32,759 nucleotides of DNA, taken from positions 1-32,759 of the forward strand of contig NZ_MLHJ01000015.1 of assembly GCF_001998965.1 (NCBI RefSeq), read 5' to 3'. Numbering within the stretch: position 1 is the first letter of the stretch; each line of letters begins with the position of its first letter. The translations under genes and the position numbers were made by a program. Below the pieces are notes generated by a model that was given only the letters and a program-made list of their open reading frames with translations, had not been told where the DNA came from and made no database searches. Below are positions 18,463 to 27,590 of this stretch, in pieces. This DNA is from Rodentibacter rarus (GTDB lineage Bacteria; Pseudomonadota; Gammaproteobacteria; Enterobacterales; Pasteurellaceae).

Positions 18463-18642
18463 ATGACTGCCGCGATTATTATGACGAACCGTAGCCAAGC
18501 AATCCGTTTACCGGCGGAAGTTCGATTTAGTGAAGAGATTAAAAAGCGTTCTGCTCGCATAGTAGGCAATGAAGGGTTAATTCTTATCCGTAATAATCTA
18601 AGAGAATTTGAACAGGTAAATGCCTTAAGAACAGAGAATTAG
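18463..18642 (+). pseudogene. vapB: Truncated orphan VapB-type antitoxin (toxin gene lost)
   Basis: 59-residue product. Residues 1-28 ([20 protein letters not shown], then RFSEEIKK) closely resemble the N-terminal AbrB/SpoVT DNA-binding part of Haemophilus VapB antitoxins ([21 protein letters not shown] as I recall it). Usual VapB proteins are about 75-80 residues, with a C-terminal tail that blocks the VapC PIN-domain nuclease. Here the tail departs from the family after about residue 35 and ends early, and no vapC follows. The next gene starts 42 nt downstream and is unrelated. The ORF could still make a DNA-binding protein. I read it as a decayed toxin-antitoxin module. Confidence 0.7.
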
Positions 18643-18684
18643 ATTCTCTAAATAATTTACTATCCCAATATACTAGGAGTCATA

Positions 18685-19389
18685 ATGCCATTTACTCTTG
18701 TCCATCCCGCTATTATTTTCCCCCTATCCCGGTGCTATTTTTGCTTTCCGGGTCTTGTTTTAGGCTCAATGTCCTCTGATTTTATTTATTATTTGTCGGG
18801 TAAACCGGCTGACGGTGGGCATACTGTTTTTCAGAGTGAATGGTTGAATTTACCGCTTTGTTTACTCTTTTATGCTATTTATCTTACTGTATTAAAAACA
18901 CCGCTCTGGGCAAATTTACCACAGCGTTTCTCACATAAGCTCCCAGAAACACGCCCTCTCCCTTATTGGAAATGGCTAATGATCTTCTTATTTTCCACTT
19001 GGATAGGGATGCTTTCACATATTTTCCTTGATAATTTCACGCATAGCACAGGCTATTTTGTCCAAATCTTCCCCTTCTTACAAAAAGAAATTTACATCCC
19101 GATTTATAAATGGCTTCAATATGTCGGTAGTGCTATGGGGTTGATAGCAATTGGAACTTATCTTCGCATTATGGCAAGACGCTACCCTCATCCACAAATC
19201 AGAACCGTCAGACAAAAACAACGATTTTGGATGATGGTTCTACTCCTCTCAAATTTAGCCTTTATTTGTTGGAATATCATTTCACCGGTAGCATTAAAAC
19301 AAACGGGTATTTTGATCATACGGTCAATAGATTGTCTTTGCATTGTGCTGTGCTTGATCGGATTCTTTGAAAGTAAACGTTATTCGTAA
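18685..19389 (+). CDS. DUF4184 family membrane protein
   Basis: 234 residues. The start MPFTLVHPAIIFPL with GLVLGSMSSDFIYYL is the signature of DUF4184 proteins. These share the H...D and HxxxD pattern of membrane-bound metal-dependent hydrolases of the YdjM/LexA-binding type (here HPA, SDF, SHIFLDNFTHSTG). About five or six hydrophobic segments are visible, for example LCLLFYAIYLTVL, MIFLFSTWIGMLSHIFL and MVLLLSNLAFICW. The actual activity of the family is not established. AGGAG lies 7 nt before the ATG. It sits in the USS-free accessory stretch between the VapB remnant and the phosphate-uptake genes. Confidence 0.8.
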   Translation: MPFTLVHPAIIFPLSRCYFCFPGLVLGSMSSDFIYYLSGKPADGGHTVFQSEWLNLPLCLLFYAIYLTVLKTPLWANLPQRFSHKLPETRPLPYWKWLMIFLFSTWIGMLSHIFLDNFTHSTGYFVQIFPFLQKEIYIPIYKWLQYVGSAMGLIAIGTYLRIMARRYPHPQIRTVRQKQRFWMMVLLLSNLAFICWNIISPVALKQTGILIIRSIDCLCIVLCLIGFFESKRYS

Positions 19390-19558
19390 ATTTTATGCTC
19401 AAAAAAACCTCATTTCCTCCCACAGCGAATCACAACCCGTAAGATTGAAACATAGATCAACAAACCGATGTCTGTTATCTATAAAATCAATTCTATTTCA
19501 AATAAAAATCAGGTAATATGCGCACGAATTTTAACCCCCATTATGGAGTAAATGAGAT

Positions 19559-20239
19559 ATGGCAATGAATAATATTCTTGGATTATTTGCCCACTCGCCC
19601 TTAAAACCTTTGCAAAAACATTCCGATAAAGTAACGGAATGTTGTGATCTTTTAATTCCTTTTTTTGAAAAAACCTTCTCAAAGGATTGGGAAAATGCGG
19701 AAAATATGCGTTTAGAAATTTCCCAGCGCGAGCGTGAAGCAGATAGCCTTAAACGCGAAATTCGTTTGAAATTGCCACGCGGTTTATTCTTACCTATCGA
19801 CCGCACCGATTTACTTGAATTGGTGACACAACAAGACAAACTCGCCAACTTCGCCAAAGATATTGCCGGTCGTATGATTGGTCGTCAGTTTGGTATCCCT
19901 GAAGAAATGCAGGAAGATTTTTTAAGCTATGTTCGCCGCAGTTTAGATTCCATTCATCAAGCGCATTTAGTCATTGCAGAAATGGATAAACTTTTGGAAA
20001 CCGGTTTTAAAGGCCGTGAATTGCAACTCGTGAACAATATGATTCAAGAATTAGATAGCATTGAAGACGATACGGATCAAATGCAAATTAAGTTGCGTAA
20101 AATGCTTTACACCATTGAAAGCCGTTACAACCCAATTGATGTGATGTTCTTATATAAAATCATTGAATGGGTGGGCGTCCTTGCCGACCAAGCACAACGT
20201 GTCGGTTCACGTATTGAATTAATGTTAGCGCGTTCATAA
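19559..20239 (+). CDS. DUF47/TIGR00153 PhoU-like protein paired with Pit
   Basis: 226-residue soluble helical protein of the DUF47 (PF01865) family, related to PhoU. Recognisable stretches include HSDKVTECCDLLIPFFEKTF and EREADSLKREIRLKLPRGLFLPIDRTDLLEL, plus a C-terminal DDTDQMQIKLRKMLYTIESRYNP. In many bacteria these genes sit directly before a Pit transporter, as here with a 24-nt gap, and are thought to modulate phosphate uptake. The start at 19559 gives the family-typical length; GGAG is present upstream. No Pho box was found in front. Confidence 0.92.
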   Translation: MAMNNILGLFAHSPLKPLQKHSDKVTECCDLLIPFFEKTFSKDWENAENMRLEISQREREADSLKREIRLKLPRGLFLPIDRTDLLELVTQQDKLANFAKDIAGRMIGRQFGIPEEMQEDFLSYVRRSLDSIHQAHLVIAEMDKLLETGFKGRELQLVNNMIQELDSIEDDTDQMQIKLRKMLYTIESRYNPIDVMFLYKIIEWVGVLADQAQRVGSRIELMLARS

Positions 20240-20263
20240 AACTCATATACATAGGAAAATACG

Positions 20264-21526
20264 ATGGAAATAATTCATCAATATGGCACATGGTTGGTAT
20301 TGATCACCGCTGTGTTTGGCTTTTTTATGGCGTTTGGTATTGGCGCCAATGATGTATCAAATTCAATGGGAACCTCTGTGGGTTCAGGTACAATTACTGT
20401 AAAACAAGCGATTATTATTGCATTAATTTTTGAATCAGCCGGTGCTTATCTTGCCGGCGGTGAAGTGACAGAAACCATTAAAAGTGGTGTCATCGATCCA
20501 ATGCAGTTTATCAATACACCGGATATTCTTGCACTTGGCATGATCTCCGCCCTCTTTGCTTCCGGGGCTTGGTTATTTATCGCAACAAAAATGGGTTGGC
20601 CGGTTTCCGGTACACACACCATCATTGGGGCAATCGTTGGCTTTGCTTGCGTCACTATTGGCCCCGGCTCCGTAGATTGGTCAACCATCGGTAGTATTGT
20701 GGGAAGCTGGTTTGTCACCCCGGTGATTGCCGGAATTTTGGCTTACGCTATTTTTGCCAGCACACAAAAGCTCATCTTTGACACCGAACATCCGCTTAAA
20801 AATGCACAAAAATACGGTCCTTATTATATGGGGATCACCATTTTTGTGCTCTGTATCGTCACCATGAAAAAAGGCTTGAAACACGTAGGGTTGCACCTTT
20901 CTAACGCTGAAACCTTATCCATTTCATTGGCGATCAGCCTTGTTGGTATGATTTTCTTCCATTTCTACTTCCGCAGCAAAACGTTTGCCCAATCCGCCAC
21001 AAAGGGGACATTTGGTGCTGTGGAAAAAGTATTCAGTATTCTAATGCTTTTAACCGCTTGTGCGATGGCGTTCGCTCATGGTTCTAATGATGTCGCCAAC
21101 GCAATTGGTCCACTTTCAGCCGTGGTATCCATTGTTGATGAAGGCGGTAAAATTGTGTCGGGTGGCACATTAGCTTGGTGGATTCTACCATTAGGGGCGT
21201 TAGGTATTGCCGTAGGATTAATTTCTATGGGGCAAAAAGTGATGGCAACAGTGGGCTCCGGTATCACAGATTTAACTCCAAGCCGTGGTTTCGCCGCTCA
21301 ATTTGCAACGGCAATGACTGTGGTTGTGGCTTCCGGCACCGGCTTACCGATCTCGACCACACAAACCCTTGTGGGCGCAATTTTAGGGATTGGTTTTGCC
21401 CGTGGTATTGCTGCGTTAAACTTAACGGTAATCCGCAATATTATTAGCTCCTGGGTCGTCACCCTACCGGCCGGGGCTTTCTTTGCTATCGTGATTTTTT
21501 ATATCTTGCGAGCAATTTTTCACTAA
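20264..21526 (+). CDS. pit: Inorganic phosphate transporter, PiT family
   Basis: Low-affinity, ion-coupled phosphate permease of 420 residues in the inner membrane. It has about ten hydrophobic segments in two homologous halves, each beginning with the PiT signature: GANDVSNSMGTSVGSG (28-43) and GSNDVANAIGP (near 272). GWPVSGTHTIIGAIVGF and GLPISTTQTLVGAILGIG are the matching second motifs. It is co-transcribed with the upstream DUF47 gene. A USS dyad terminator follows. Confidence 0.95.
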   Translation: MEIIHQYGTWLVLITAVFGFFMAFGIGANDVSNSMGTSVGSGTITVKQAIIIALIFESAGAYLAGGEVTETIKSGVIDPMQFINTPDILALGMISALFASGAWLFIATKMGWPVSGTHTIIGAIVGFACVTIGPGSVDWSTIGSIVGSWFVTPVIAGILAYAIFASTQKLIFDTEHPLKNAQKYGPYYMGITIFVLCIVTMKKGLKHVGLHLSNAETLSISLAISLVGMIFFHFYFRSKTFAQSATKGTFGAVEKVFSILMLLTACAMAFAHGSNDVANAIGPLSAVVSIVDEGGKIVSGGTLAWWILPLGALGIAVGLISMGQKVMATVGSGITDLTPSRGFAAQFATAMTVVVASGTGLPISTTQTLVGAILGIGFARGIAALNLTVIRNIISSWVVTLPAGAFFAIVIFYILRAIFH

Positions 21527-21532
21527 TTAAAA

Positions 21533-21564
21533 AAAGTGCGGTTAAATTTGACCGCACTTTCTTT
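21533..21564 (+). terminator. USS-pair terminator after pit
   Basis: AAAGTGCGGT (21533-21542) and ACCGCACTTT (21551-21560) form a 10-bp stem with an 8-nt loop, followed by CTTTC. This is the typical Pasteurellaceae use of two inverted uptake sequences as an intrinsic terminator. Confidence 0.8.
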
Positions 21565-21613
21565 CTCAATTAAGGTCACACCCCAAGTGACTAAAAAATT
21601 TTAAAGGATAACT

Positions 21614-22237
21614 ATGCCAAAAATCGCCTCAATATTAACTCAATTTTTACTCCCGACTATTTTACTCGGCTCTGCCCTCAATACCGCTTATGCAGAAACG
21701 CAATATGTTACGGAAAATCTGAATACTTATCTTCGCCGTGGTGCCGGTGATCAATTTAAGATTGCGGGAGCCATTCAATCGGGAGAACAAGTGAATGTAT
21801 TGGATCGACAAGGTAAATACAGCCTCATTCGTGACAGTAAAAACCGTGAAGCGTGGATTTTAACGTCCGAACTCAGTAATACACCAAGCAGTAAACTCGA
21901 AAACCCGAAATTAAAAGCACAAATTCAGGAATTAACCTTAAAACTCAACCATTTAGACAGTGACTGGCAACAACGGACGGTGGAAATGCAACGCCGTACC
22001 AAACAATCAGAACAACAAAGTAGCGAATTATTAGAACAAAATTCTCAGCTTAAACGTGAATTAGAAATCGTCAAAAATAAAAATCGGGATTTGGAAGCGA
22101 TGCTTGATGTAGGCAAACGTGAAATTGCTATTCAATGGTTTATTTATGGCGGCTCCGTACTGGGCGTAGGCTTATTACTCGGCTTAATCATTCCGCATAT
22201 TTTACCAAGACGTAAACGTCGTGATGGTTGGGCATAA
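21614..22237 (+). CDS. TIGR04211-type SH3-domain, membrane-anchored protein (YgiM-like)
   Basis: 207 residues: signal peptide (1-28, ending TAYA), then a bacterial SH3 domain (about 33-90, VTENLNTYLRRGAGDQFKIA to EAWILTSEL). A long Gln/Glu/Lys-rich coiled coil follows (about 95-165), then one membrane segment (about 172-195, WFIYGGSVLGVGLLLGLIIPHIL) and a basic tail RRKRRD. This matches E. coli YgiM and the TIGR04211 family. Function is not firmly established; an envelope or scaffold role is likely. It precedes cca, as in many Gammaproteobacteria, but a terminator lies between them. Confidence 0.88.
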   Translation: MPKIASILTQFLLPTILLGSALNTAYAETQYVTENLNTYLRRGAGDQFKIAGAIQSGEQVNVLDRQGKYSLIRDSKNREAWILTSELSNTPSSKLENPKLKAQIQELTLKLNHLDSDWQQRTVEMQRRTKQSEQQSSELLEQNSQLKRELEIVKNKNRDLEAMLDVGKREIAIQWFIYGGSVLGVGLLLGLIIPHILPRRKRRDGWA

Positions 22238-22243
22238 TCAATA

Positions 22244-22273
22244 ACACCGAGCCTCCGTTCGGTGTTCTTTTTA
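22244..22273 (+). terminator. Intrinsic terminator between the SH3 gene and cca
   Basis: AACACCGA (22244-22251) and TCGGTGTT (22260-22267) form an 8-bp stem with an 8-nt loop, followed by CTTTTT. The cca ribosome-binding site AAGGA comes immediately after, so cca expression depends on read-through or a promoter within the upstream gene. Confidence 0.8.
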
Positions 22274-22283
22274 AGGAAAATTC

Positions 22284-23534
22284 ATGGAAATCTATTTAGT
22301 GGGGGGAGCCGTTCGGGATCAGCTCCTCGATTTGCCTGTCAAAGATCGGGATTGGGTGATCGTTGGAGCGACACCGCAACAGTTATTGGCGCAAGGCTAT
22401 CAACAGGTGGGCAAAGATTTTCCTGTTTTTCTCAATCCCAAAACCAAAGAAGAATATGCCTTGGCGAGGACAGAACGAAAATCCGGTCACGGTTATACCG
22501 GGTTTCTCTGCGATTTTTCAGAACATATCACGCTAGAACAAGATCTTATCCGCCGAGATCTCACGATCAACGCTATGGCGCAAGATAAACAGGGCAATCT
22601 TTATGACCCCTATCAGGGCAAACAGGATTTAGATAAGCGAATTTTACGCCACATTTCCCCGGCCTTTGCAGAAGATCCCTTGCGGGTTCTACGGGTTGCC
22701 CGCTTTGCCGCCCGTTTTCATCATTTAGGCTTTCACATCGCCCCGGAAACCCTTCAATTAATGGAAAATCTGGTACAAAGTGGTGAACTCTCACATTTAA
22801 CCCCAGAACGGGTGTGGCTTGAAACTGAAAAAGCACTCAATGAAAAACACCCTGAAATTTATTTTGAGGTGTTACGTCAAATTGGTGCCTTAAAAATCCT
22901 TTTCCCGGAACTTGATGCCCTGTATGGGGTGCCAAATCCCCCACAACATCACCCGGAAATTGATAGCTTTGTGCATACGATGTTAGTGTTACAGCAGGCA
23001 GTGAAACTCACAGAAAATCAACCTCAACTCAACAAAAGTGCGGTGCGTTTTGCGGCAATTTGTCATGATCTTGGCAAAGCCCTCACGCCGAAAGAAATCC
23101 TGCCTCATCATCATGGGCATGAACAAGCGGGCATTAAACCGACCCGAACTCTCTCTAAGCGATTAAAAGTGCCAAGCTATTACCAAGAACTTGCAGAGCT
23201 GAGCTGTGAATATCATACTCATATTCACAAAGCCTTTGAACTTCGTCCGGAAACCGTGATGAAACTCTTTAACCGTTTTGATGTATGGCGTAAACCGCAA
23301 CGGTTCCAAGAATTTCTTTTCCTATGCCTTGCTGATACACGGGGAAGAACCGGTTTTGAAATACGGGAATACCCACAATGGGATTACATTAACGCCTTAT
23401 TAGAAGCGGCTAAAAAAGTGGATGTTCAACAAGTACTCGCAGAGGGATTTGAAAAACAAGCGATTCGGGATGAATTAAACCGCCGCAGAACTCACGCCAT
23501 CAGCGAGATGAAAAAAGCCTATCAAAGACAATGA
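22284..23534 (+). CDS. cca: Multifunctional CCA tRNA nucleotidyltransferase with HD domain
   Basis: Adds and repairs the 3' CCA end of tRNAs; 416 residues (E. coli 412). The nucleotidyltransferase motif GGAVRD (7-12) is followed by the metal-binding DxD (D21, D23, in KDRDW). [10 protein letters not shown] and the flexible-loop arginines follow. The C-terminal HD phosphohydrolase domain has CHDLGK near residue 260, giving the phosphatase and phosphodiesterase activities known for the E. coli enzyme. A USS lies inside the gene at 23036-23044. Confidence 0.97.
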   Translation: MEIYLVGGAVRDQLLDLPVKDRDWVIVGATPQQLLAQGYQQVGKDFPVFLNPKTKEEYALARTERKSGHGYTGFLCDFSEHITLEQDLIRRDLTINAMAQDKQGNLYDPYQGKQDLDKRILRHISPAFAEDPLRVLRVARFAARFHHLGFHIAPETLQLMENLVQSGELSHLTPERVWLETEKALNEKHPEIYFEVLRQIGALKILFPELDALYGVPNPPQHHPEIDSFVHTMLVLQQAVKLTENQPQLNKSAVRFAAICHDLGKALTPKEILPHHHGHEQAGIKPTRTLSKRLKVPSYYQELAELSCEYHTHIHKAFELRPETVMKLFNRFDVWRKPQRFQEFLFLCLADTRGRTGFEIREYPQWDYINALLEAAKKVDVQQVLAEGFEKQAIRDELNRRRTHAISEMKKAYQRQ

Positions 23535-23600
23535 AAACAGCCTTTACTAAATAGCGATGAGATCTTACAATAACCACAATTTTTTGGCGAAATATCACCT

Positions 23601-24221
23601 ATGAAATCATTAAAATTTTTAACCGCACTTTTTATTGCAACAATCCTTAGTGCCTGTACCTTAGATGCAGAGCGTCCAACCAATGTGCAATATCTTGATA
23701 AAACCGATGCCACTTGGCAACAACACTTACAAAAAATCGAAAAAATCCATCAATATCGTGCCAAAGGGCAAATCGGTTACATTAGCCCGACAGAACGTTT
23801 TTCCAGCCGTTTTGAATGGCAATATCAACATCCACAATCCTATACCCTTAAACTCTATTCGCTTATCAGTAAAGCCACTTTACTGATTGAAATGCAACCA
23901 CAGGGAATGACGATTTCAGACAATAATGGCAATCGACAATCGGCACGCAATGCCAAATTATTACTGCAAGAAATGATCGGGATGGATATCCCCCTCGAAC
24001 ATCTTGCTTATTGGCTGAAAGGACAACCTGCTATCCATTCTGATTATAAAGTGGGAATGAATCATTTACTCGGCACTTTCAGTTATCCTTTCGAGGGATC
24101 TACTTGGACAGCGGATTATTTAACTTACCACGCAGAAAATGCTATGCCGGAAAATATCTTACTGAAAAACCAAAATACCGCCCAAACCCTAAAAATCCGT
24201 GTGGATGAGTGGGTGTTTTGA
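23601..24221 (+). CDS. lolB: Outer-membrane lipoprotein receptor LolB
   Basis: Accepts lipoproteins from LolA and inserts them in the outer membrane; itself a lipoprotein. 206 residues with lipobox LSAC and lipidated C19. The mature part has family-typical stretches ([44 protein letters not shown]), and the tail RVDEWVF matches LolB. A USS encodes LTALF in the signal peptide. Its stop overlaps the ispE start (TGATG), the conserved lolB-ispE coupling of Gammaproteobacteria. Confidence 0.96.
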   Translation: MKSLKFLTALFIATILSACTLDAERPTNVQYLDKTDATWQQHLQKIEKIHQYRAKGQIGYISPTERFSSRFEWQYQHPQSYTLKLYSLISKATLLIEMQPQGMTISDNNGNRQSARNAKLLLQEMIGMDIPLEHLAYWLKGQPAIHSDYKVGMNHLLGTFSYPFEGSTWTADYLTYHAENAMPENILLKNQNTAQTLKIRVDEWVF

Positions 24222-25138
24222 TGAAAACCCATCAATTTTCGACCGCACTTTCTTCACTCGATTTACTTGGAAAACCTCGGCGCTTTCCAAGCCCTGCAAA
24301 ACTCAATTTATTCCTTTATATCAACGGAAGATTGCCCAACGGATACCACGAATTACAAACCCTCTTCCAATTTCTTGATTTTGGCGATTGGCTTCATATT
24401 GAAGTTTGTGAACAAAGTCGCGATATCCTTATCACACCGGAAATTCCTCATTTAAAAACCGAAGATAATTTAATTTACCGAGCGGCAAAACGTTTGCAGG
24501 ACAAAGCCCATATCACCCGAGGTGCAACCATTCATTTAGAGAAAATCCTTCCTATGGGTGGCGGTGTCGGGGGCGGATCTTCCAATGCGGCCACCACACT
24601 CCTTGCCTTAAATGCGCTTTGGGGAGCGAATTTATCCCTTGATGAACTGGCAGAAATAGGATTGGAATTGGGGGCCGATGTACCTATTTTCATCCACGGC
24701 CATGCAGCTTTTGCTGAGGGCGTAGGCGAAAAAATCACTTATTGCCATCCGCCGGAAAAATGGTTTGTCGTGCTAAAACCGGAAAACGCAATTTCCACAG
24801 CAGCAATTTTCAATGATCCGGCTCTCCCCCGTAGCACACCGAAAAGAACCTTAGATAAGCTACTGAGTTCGCCTTACGAAAACGATTGCCAAAAAATTGT
24901 GTTAAATCACTATCCAGACGTTGAAAAAGCCCTGAACTGGTTGCTACAATATGCGCCGGCAAGATTAACCGGAACCGGTGCTTGCGTATTCGCCGAATTT
25001 GATAACGAGGCAAACGCCCAAGCATGTTTTCAACAAAAACCAAAAGAATTATTCGGTTTTGTTGCGAAAGGACTCAATGTTTCACCGTTACATCAACTGT
25101 TGAAACGCCACAATCTCCCTAACTCATCGACAATTTAA
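24221..25138 (+). CDS. ispE: 4-diphosphocytidyl-2-C-methyl-D-erythritol kinase
   Basis: GHMP kinase of the MEP isoprenoid pathway; phosphorylates CDP-ME at the 2-position with ATP. 305 residues from the ATG at 24221; a GTG at 24209 would add four residues but is less likely, because the ATG overlaps the lolB stop exactly. Visible are the [12 protein letters not shown] start motif, the ATP-binding glycine loop [15 protein letters not shown] (about 110-124), and the third GHMP motif [16 protein letters not shown] at 24242-24250 encodes STALS near the N-terminus, a region absent from shorter IspE proteins. It is followed by prs with an 18-nt gap. Confidence 0.97.
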   Translation: MKTHQFSTALSSLDLLGKPRRFPSPAKLNLFLYINGRLPNGYHELQTLFQFLDFGDWLHIEVCEQSRDILITPEIPHLKTEDNLIYRAAKRLQDKAHITRGATIHLEKILPMGGGVGGGSSNAATTLLALNALWGANLSLDELAEIGLELGADVPIFIHGHAAFAEGVGEKITYCHPPEKWFVVLKPENAISTAAIFNDPALPRSTPKRTLDKLLSSPYENDCQKIVLNHYPDVEKALNWLLQYAPARLTGTGACVFAEFDNEANAQACFQQKPKELFGFVAKGLNVSPLHQLLKRHNLPNSSTI

Positions 25139-25155
25139 CCTGAGGTCATAAAAAA

Positions 25156-26103
25156 ATGCCAGACATTAAACTCTTTGCGGGTAATGCCACTCCTGAACTT
25201 GCAAAACGCATTTCAGAACGTTTATATATTTCTCTTGGCGATGCGACTGTTGGTCGTTTCAGCGATGGAGAAATTCAAGTTCAAATCAATGAAAACGTAC
25301 GGGGAGCGGATGTCTTTATCATCCAGTCAACCTGTGCCCCAACCAACGATAATTTAATGGAATTAATCGTGATGGTGGATGCATTACGCCGTGCTTCCGC
25401 AGGTCGCATTACTGCGGTGATTCCTTATTTCGGTTATGCACGCCAAGATCGCCGTGTCCGCTCTGCCCGTGTGCCTATCACCGCTAAAGTTGTTGCAGAT
25501 ATGCTTTCTACTGTAGGAATCGACCGTGTCCTCACCTGCGATTTACACGCAGAACAAATCCAAGGTTTCTTCGATGTGCCGGTAGATAACGTATTCGGAT
25601 CTCCGGTACTCATTCATGACATTTTGAAAAAAACCGACCTTGAAAACCCAATTGTCGTTTCTCCGGATATTGGTGGTGTCGTACGTGCCCGTGCAGTGGC
25701 AAAATTGTTAAACGATACCGATATGGCGATTATTGATAAACGCCGTCCACACGCCAATGTGGCTCAAGTGATGCATATTATTGGGGATGTTGCAGGGCGT
25801 GATTGTATTCTTGTCGATGATATGATCGACACCGGTGGCACCTTGTGCAAAGCAGCAGAAGCCTTAAAAGAGCGTGGCGCAAAACGTGTATTTGCTTATG
25901 CCACCCACGCTGTCTTTTCCGGAGCGGCGGCGAAAAATCTAGCCAGTGATGCAATCGATGAAATCGTTGTGACCGACACGATTCCGCTTTCTACAGAAAT
26001 GAAAGCCCTCGGTAAAGTACGTATTCTCACCCTTTCTTCAATGCTTGCCGAAGCCATTCGCCGCATCAGCAACGAAGAATCCATTTCAGCGATGTTTAGC
26101 TAA
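25156..26103 (+). CDS. prs: Ribose-phosphate pyrophosphokinase (PRPP synthetase)
   Basis: Makes PRPP from ribose 5-phosphate and ATP for nucleotide, histidine and tryptophan synthesis. 315 residues, the same length as E. coli Prs. It shows [23 protein letters not shown], the catalytic flexible loop ARVPITAK, and the PRPP-binding loop [10 protein letters not shown] (about 218-228). It ends the lolB-ispE-prs operon; a USS dyad terminator follows. Confidence 0.98.
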   Translation: MPDIKLFAGNATPELAKRISERLYISLGDATVGRFSDGEIQVQINENVRGADVFIIQSTCAPTNDNLMELIVMVDALRRASAGRITAVIPYFGYARQDRRVRSARVPITAKVVADMLSTVGIDRVLTCDLHAEQIQGFFDVPVDNVFGSPVLIHDILKKTDLENPIVVSPDIGGVVRARAVAKLLNDTDMAIIDKRRPHANVAQVMHIIGDVAGRDCILVDDMIDTGGTLCKAAEALKERGAKRVFAYATHAVFSGAAAKNLASDAIDEIVVTDTIPLSTEMKALGKVRILTLSSMLAEAIRRISNEESISAMFS

Positions 26104-26111
26104 TCTCTCCT

Positions 26112-26142
26112 AAAGTGCGGTCAACATTGACCGCACTTTTTC
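26112..26142 (+). terminator. USS-pair terminator after prs
   Basis: AAAGTGCGGTCAA (26112-26124) is complementary to TTGACCGCACTTT (26127-26139), and TTTTT follows. The strongest of the USS-dyad terminators in the window. Confidence 0.85.
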
Positions 26143-26178
26143 TATCCCTATATCAAAAATTCATTTATTCCATTTCAT

Positions 26179-26184
26179 TATAAT
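26179..26184 (+). promoter_or_regulatory. Possible -10 element of the amino-acid ABC operon
   Basis: A perfect TATAAT lies 80 nt before the first permease gene. No good -35 is present at 16-18 nt, so the promoter call is weak or activator-dependent. Confidence 0.3.
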
Positions 26185-26263
26185 TAATTCACTTCAATTC
26201 TTTCCCGATAAGAAAATTCTTTTCTACTATATGCCAATGGAAACGATTATGTGATGCAAAAAA

Positions 26264-26923
26264 ATGAATTGGGACTATATTATCAGCGTGTTACCACGTT
26301 TTGCTGATGCCACATTGATGACGCTTGCCCTCTCGTTTTGGGGAATTTTATTCTCCTTTATCATTGGGACGATTTGCGCCGTCATTAATACTTATCAGAT
26401 TAAGCCATTGAATTGGTTAGTAAAAAGTTATATTGAGCTTTCACGCAATACCCCATTACTCATCCAAGTTTTCTTCCTCTATTTCGGGCTTTCAAAAGTC
26501 GGTATCAAATTAGACGGTTTTACGTGCGGCATAATCGGTTTAGCTTTTTTGGGTGGAAGCTATATGGCTGAAGCAATTCGTGGCGGCTTAAAAGCAGTGT
26601 CCAAAGGTCAAATTGAATCCGCTCTCAGCATTGGTTTAACGCCATTTCAAGCCTTTCGTTATGTGATTTTTCCACAAGCATTGGCAATTTCCATACCGGC
26701 AATTGGGGCGAACTGTCTGTTTTTAATGAAAGAAACCTCTGTTATCAGCGCTGTTGCGGTGGCTGAACTGATGTTTATGGCAAAAGAAATTATCGGGATG
26801 GATTATAAAACCAACGAAGCCTTATTTTTATTAGTAGTGTTTTATTTAGTCATTTTGCTACCTATTTCAATTTTTATTCGTTATGTAGAACAGCGCACAC
26901 GGAGAGCAAAATATGGGGTTTGA
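26264..26923 (+). CDS. Polar amino-acid ABC transporter permease 1
   Basis: 219-residue inner-membrane permease of the HisM/GlnP family. It has about five membrane segments and the family EAA-type loop EAIRGGLKAVSKGQIESALSIG (about 103-124), which contacts the ATPase. The ELSRNTPLLIQVFFLYFGL stretch is diagnostic for polar amino-acid permeases. An in-frame TGA just upstream fixes the ATG, which lacks a strong ribosome-binding site. It overlaps the second permease by 11 nt. Part of a four-gene importer (two permeases, ATPase, binding protein). The arrangement resembles the H. influenzae amino-acid ABC locus, but the substrate cannot be read from the sequence. Confidence 0.93.
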   Translation: MNWDYIISVLPRFADATLMTLALSFWGILFSFIIGTICAVINTYQIKPLNWLVKSYIELSRNTPLLIQVFFLYFGLSKVGIKLDGFTCGIIGLAFLGGSYMAEAIRGGLKAVSKGQIESALSIGLTPFQAFRYVIFPQALAISIPAIGANCLFLMKETSVISAVAVAELMFMAKEIIGMDYKTNEALFLLVVFYLVILLPISIFIRYVEQRTRRAKYGV

Positions 26924-27581
26924 ATTATTATTCCAAGGCAATAATTTCACCAGACTGCTAAGCGGTCTTTGGGTGACGGCTGAAATTGCCTTTGTTTCCG
27001 TCTTTTTTGCCTGTCTTTTTGGGGTCATTTTAGGCGTGGTAATGACAAGCAAAAATACCGTCGTTAAAGCCATTTGCCAAGTTTATTTAGAATTTGTCCG
27101 CCTCATTCCTTTGCTCGTTCTCCTGTTTATCACCTACTTTGGCTTAGCAAAATGGTTTGGCATACATTTAGATGGCATCACTGTGTGCATTTGGGTATTT
27201 ATTTTTTGGGGCACCGCAGAAATGGGCGATCTCGTGCGTGGTGCGTTAACTTCCATCGAAAAACATCAGGTTGAATCCGCTTATGCTTTGGGTTTAACAC
27301 CTTTTCAAACCTTTATTTATATTTTGCTGCCGCAAAGTCTAAAACGTGTGACCCCAAGTGCCATTAATCTTTTCACCCGTATGGTGAAAACCAGCTCCCT
27401 TGCGATGTTAATCGGTGTCATAGAAGTGATTAAAGTCGGTCAGCAAATTATTGAACATTCATTGTTTAGCAATCAATCGGCGGCCTTGTGGATCTATGGC
27501 ATCATTTTCTTGCTCTATTTTATGATCTGTTATCCGCTCTCATTATTTTCCCGTTATTTAGAAACCCGTTGGGAAAGCTAA
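26913..27581 (+). CDS. Polar amino-acid ABC transporter permease 2
   Basis: 222 residues, homologous to the preceding permease, with the same layout: EFVRLIPLLVLLFITYFGL, then the coupling loop RGALTSIEKHQVESAYALG. The pair forms a heterodimeric channel. GGAGAG precedes its ATG inside the end of the first permease gene, consistent with translational coupling. Confidence 0.93.
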   Translation: MGFELLFQGNNFTRLLSGLWVTAEIAFVSVFFACLFGVILGVVMTSKNTVVKAICQVYLEFVRLIPLLVLLFITYFGLAKWFGIHLDGITVCIWVFIFWGTAEMGDLVRGALTSIEKHQVESAYALGLTPFQTFIYILLPQSLKRVTPSAINLFTRMVKTSSLAMLIGVIEVIKVGQQIIEHSLFSNQSAALWIYGIIFLLYFMICYPLSLFSRYLETRWES

Positions 27582-27590
27582 GGAATATCT

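Noticed and set aside
18351-18494. 47-codon plus-strand ORF with a good GGAGG site overlapping the VapB remnant
   Set aside because: The translation (starting MQVKVRLNLRF) resembles nothing I know and is low in typical coding character. It overlaps the antitoxin in another frame and covers the operator dyads. It may be chance; a leader-peptide role cannot be excluded.
19430-19540. Possible Pho box before the DUF47-pit operon
   Set aside because: Only one CTGTTAT-like half-site near 19471 is visible. The second repeat at the required 4-nt spacing is missing.
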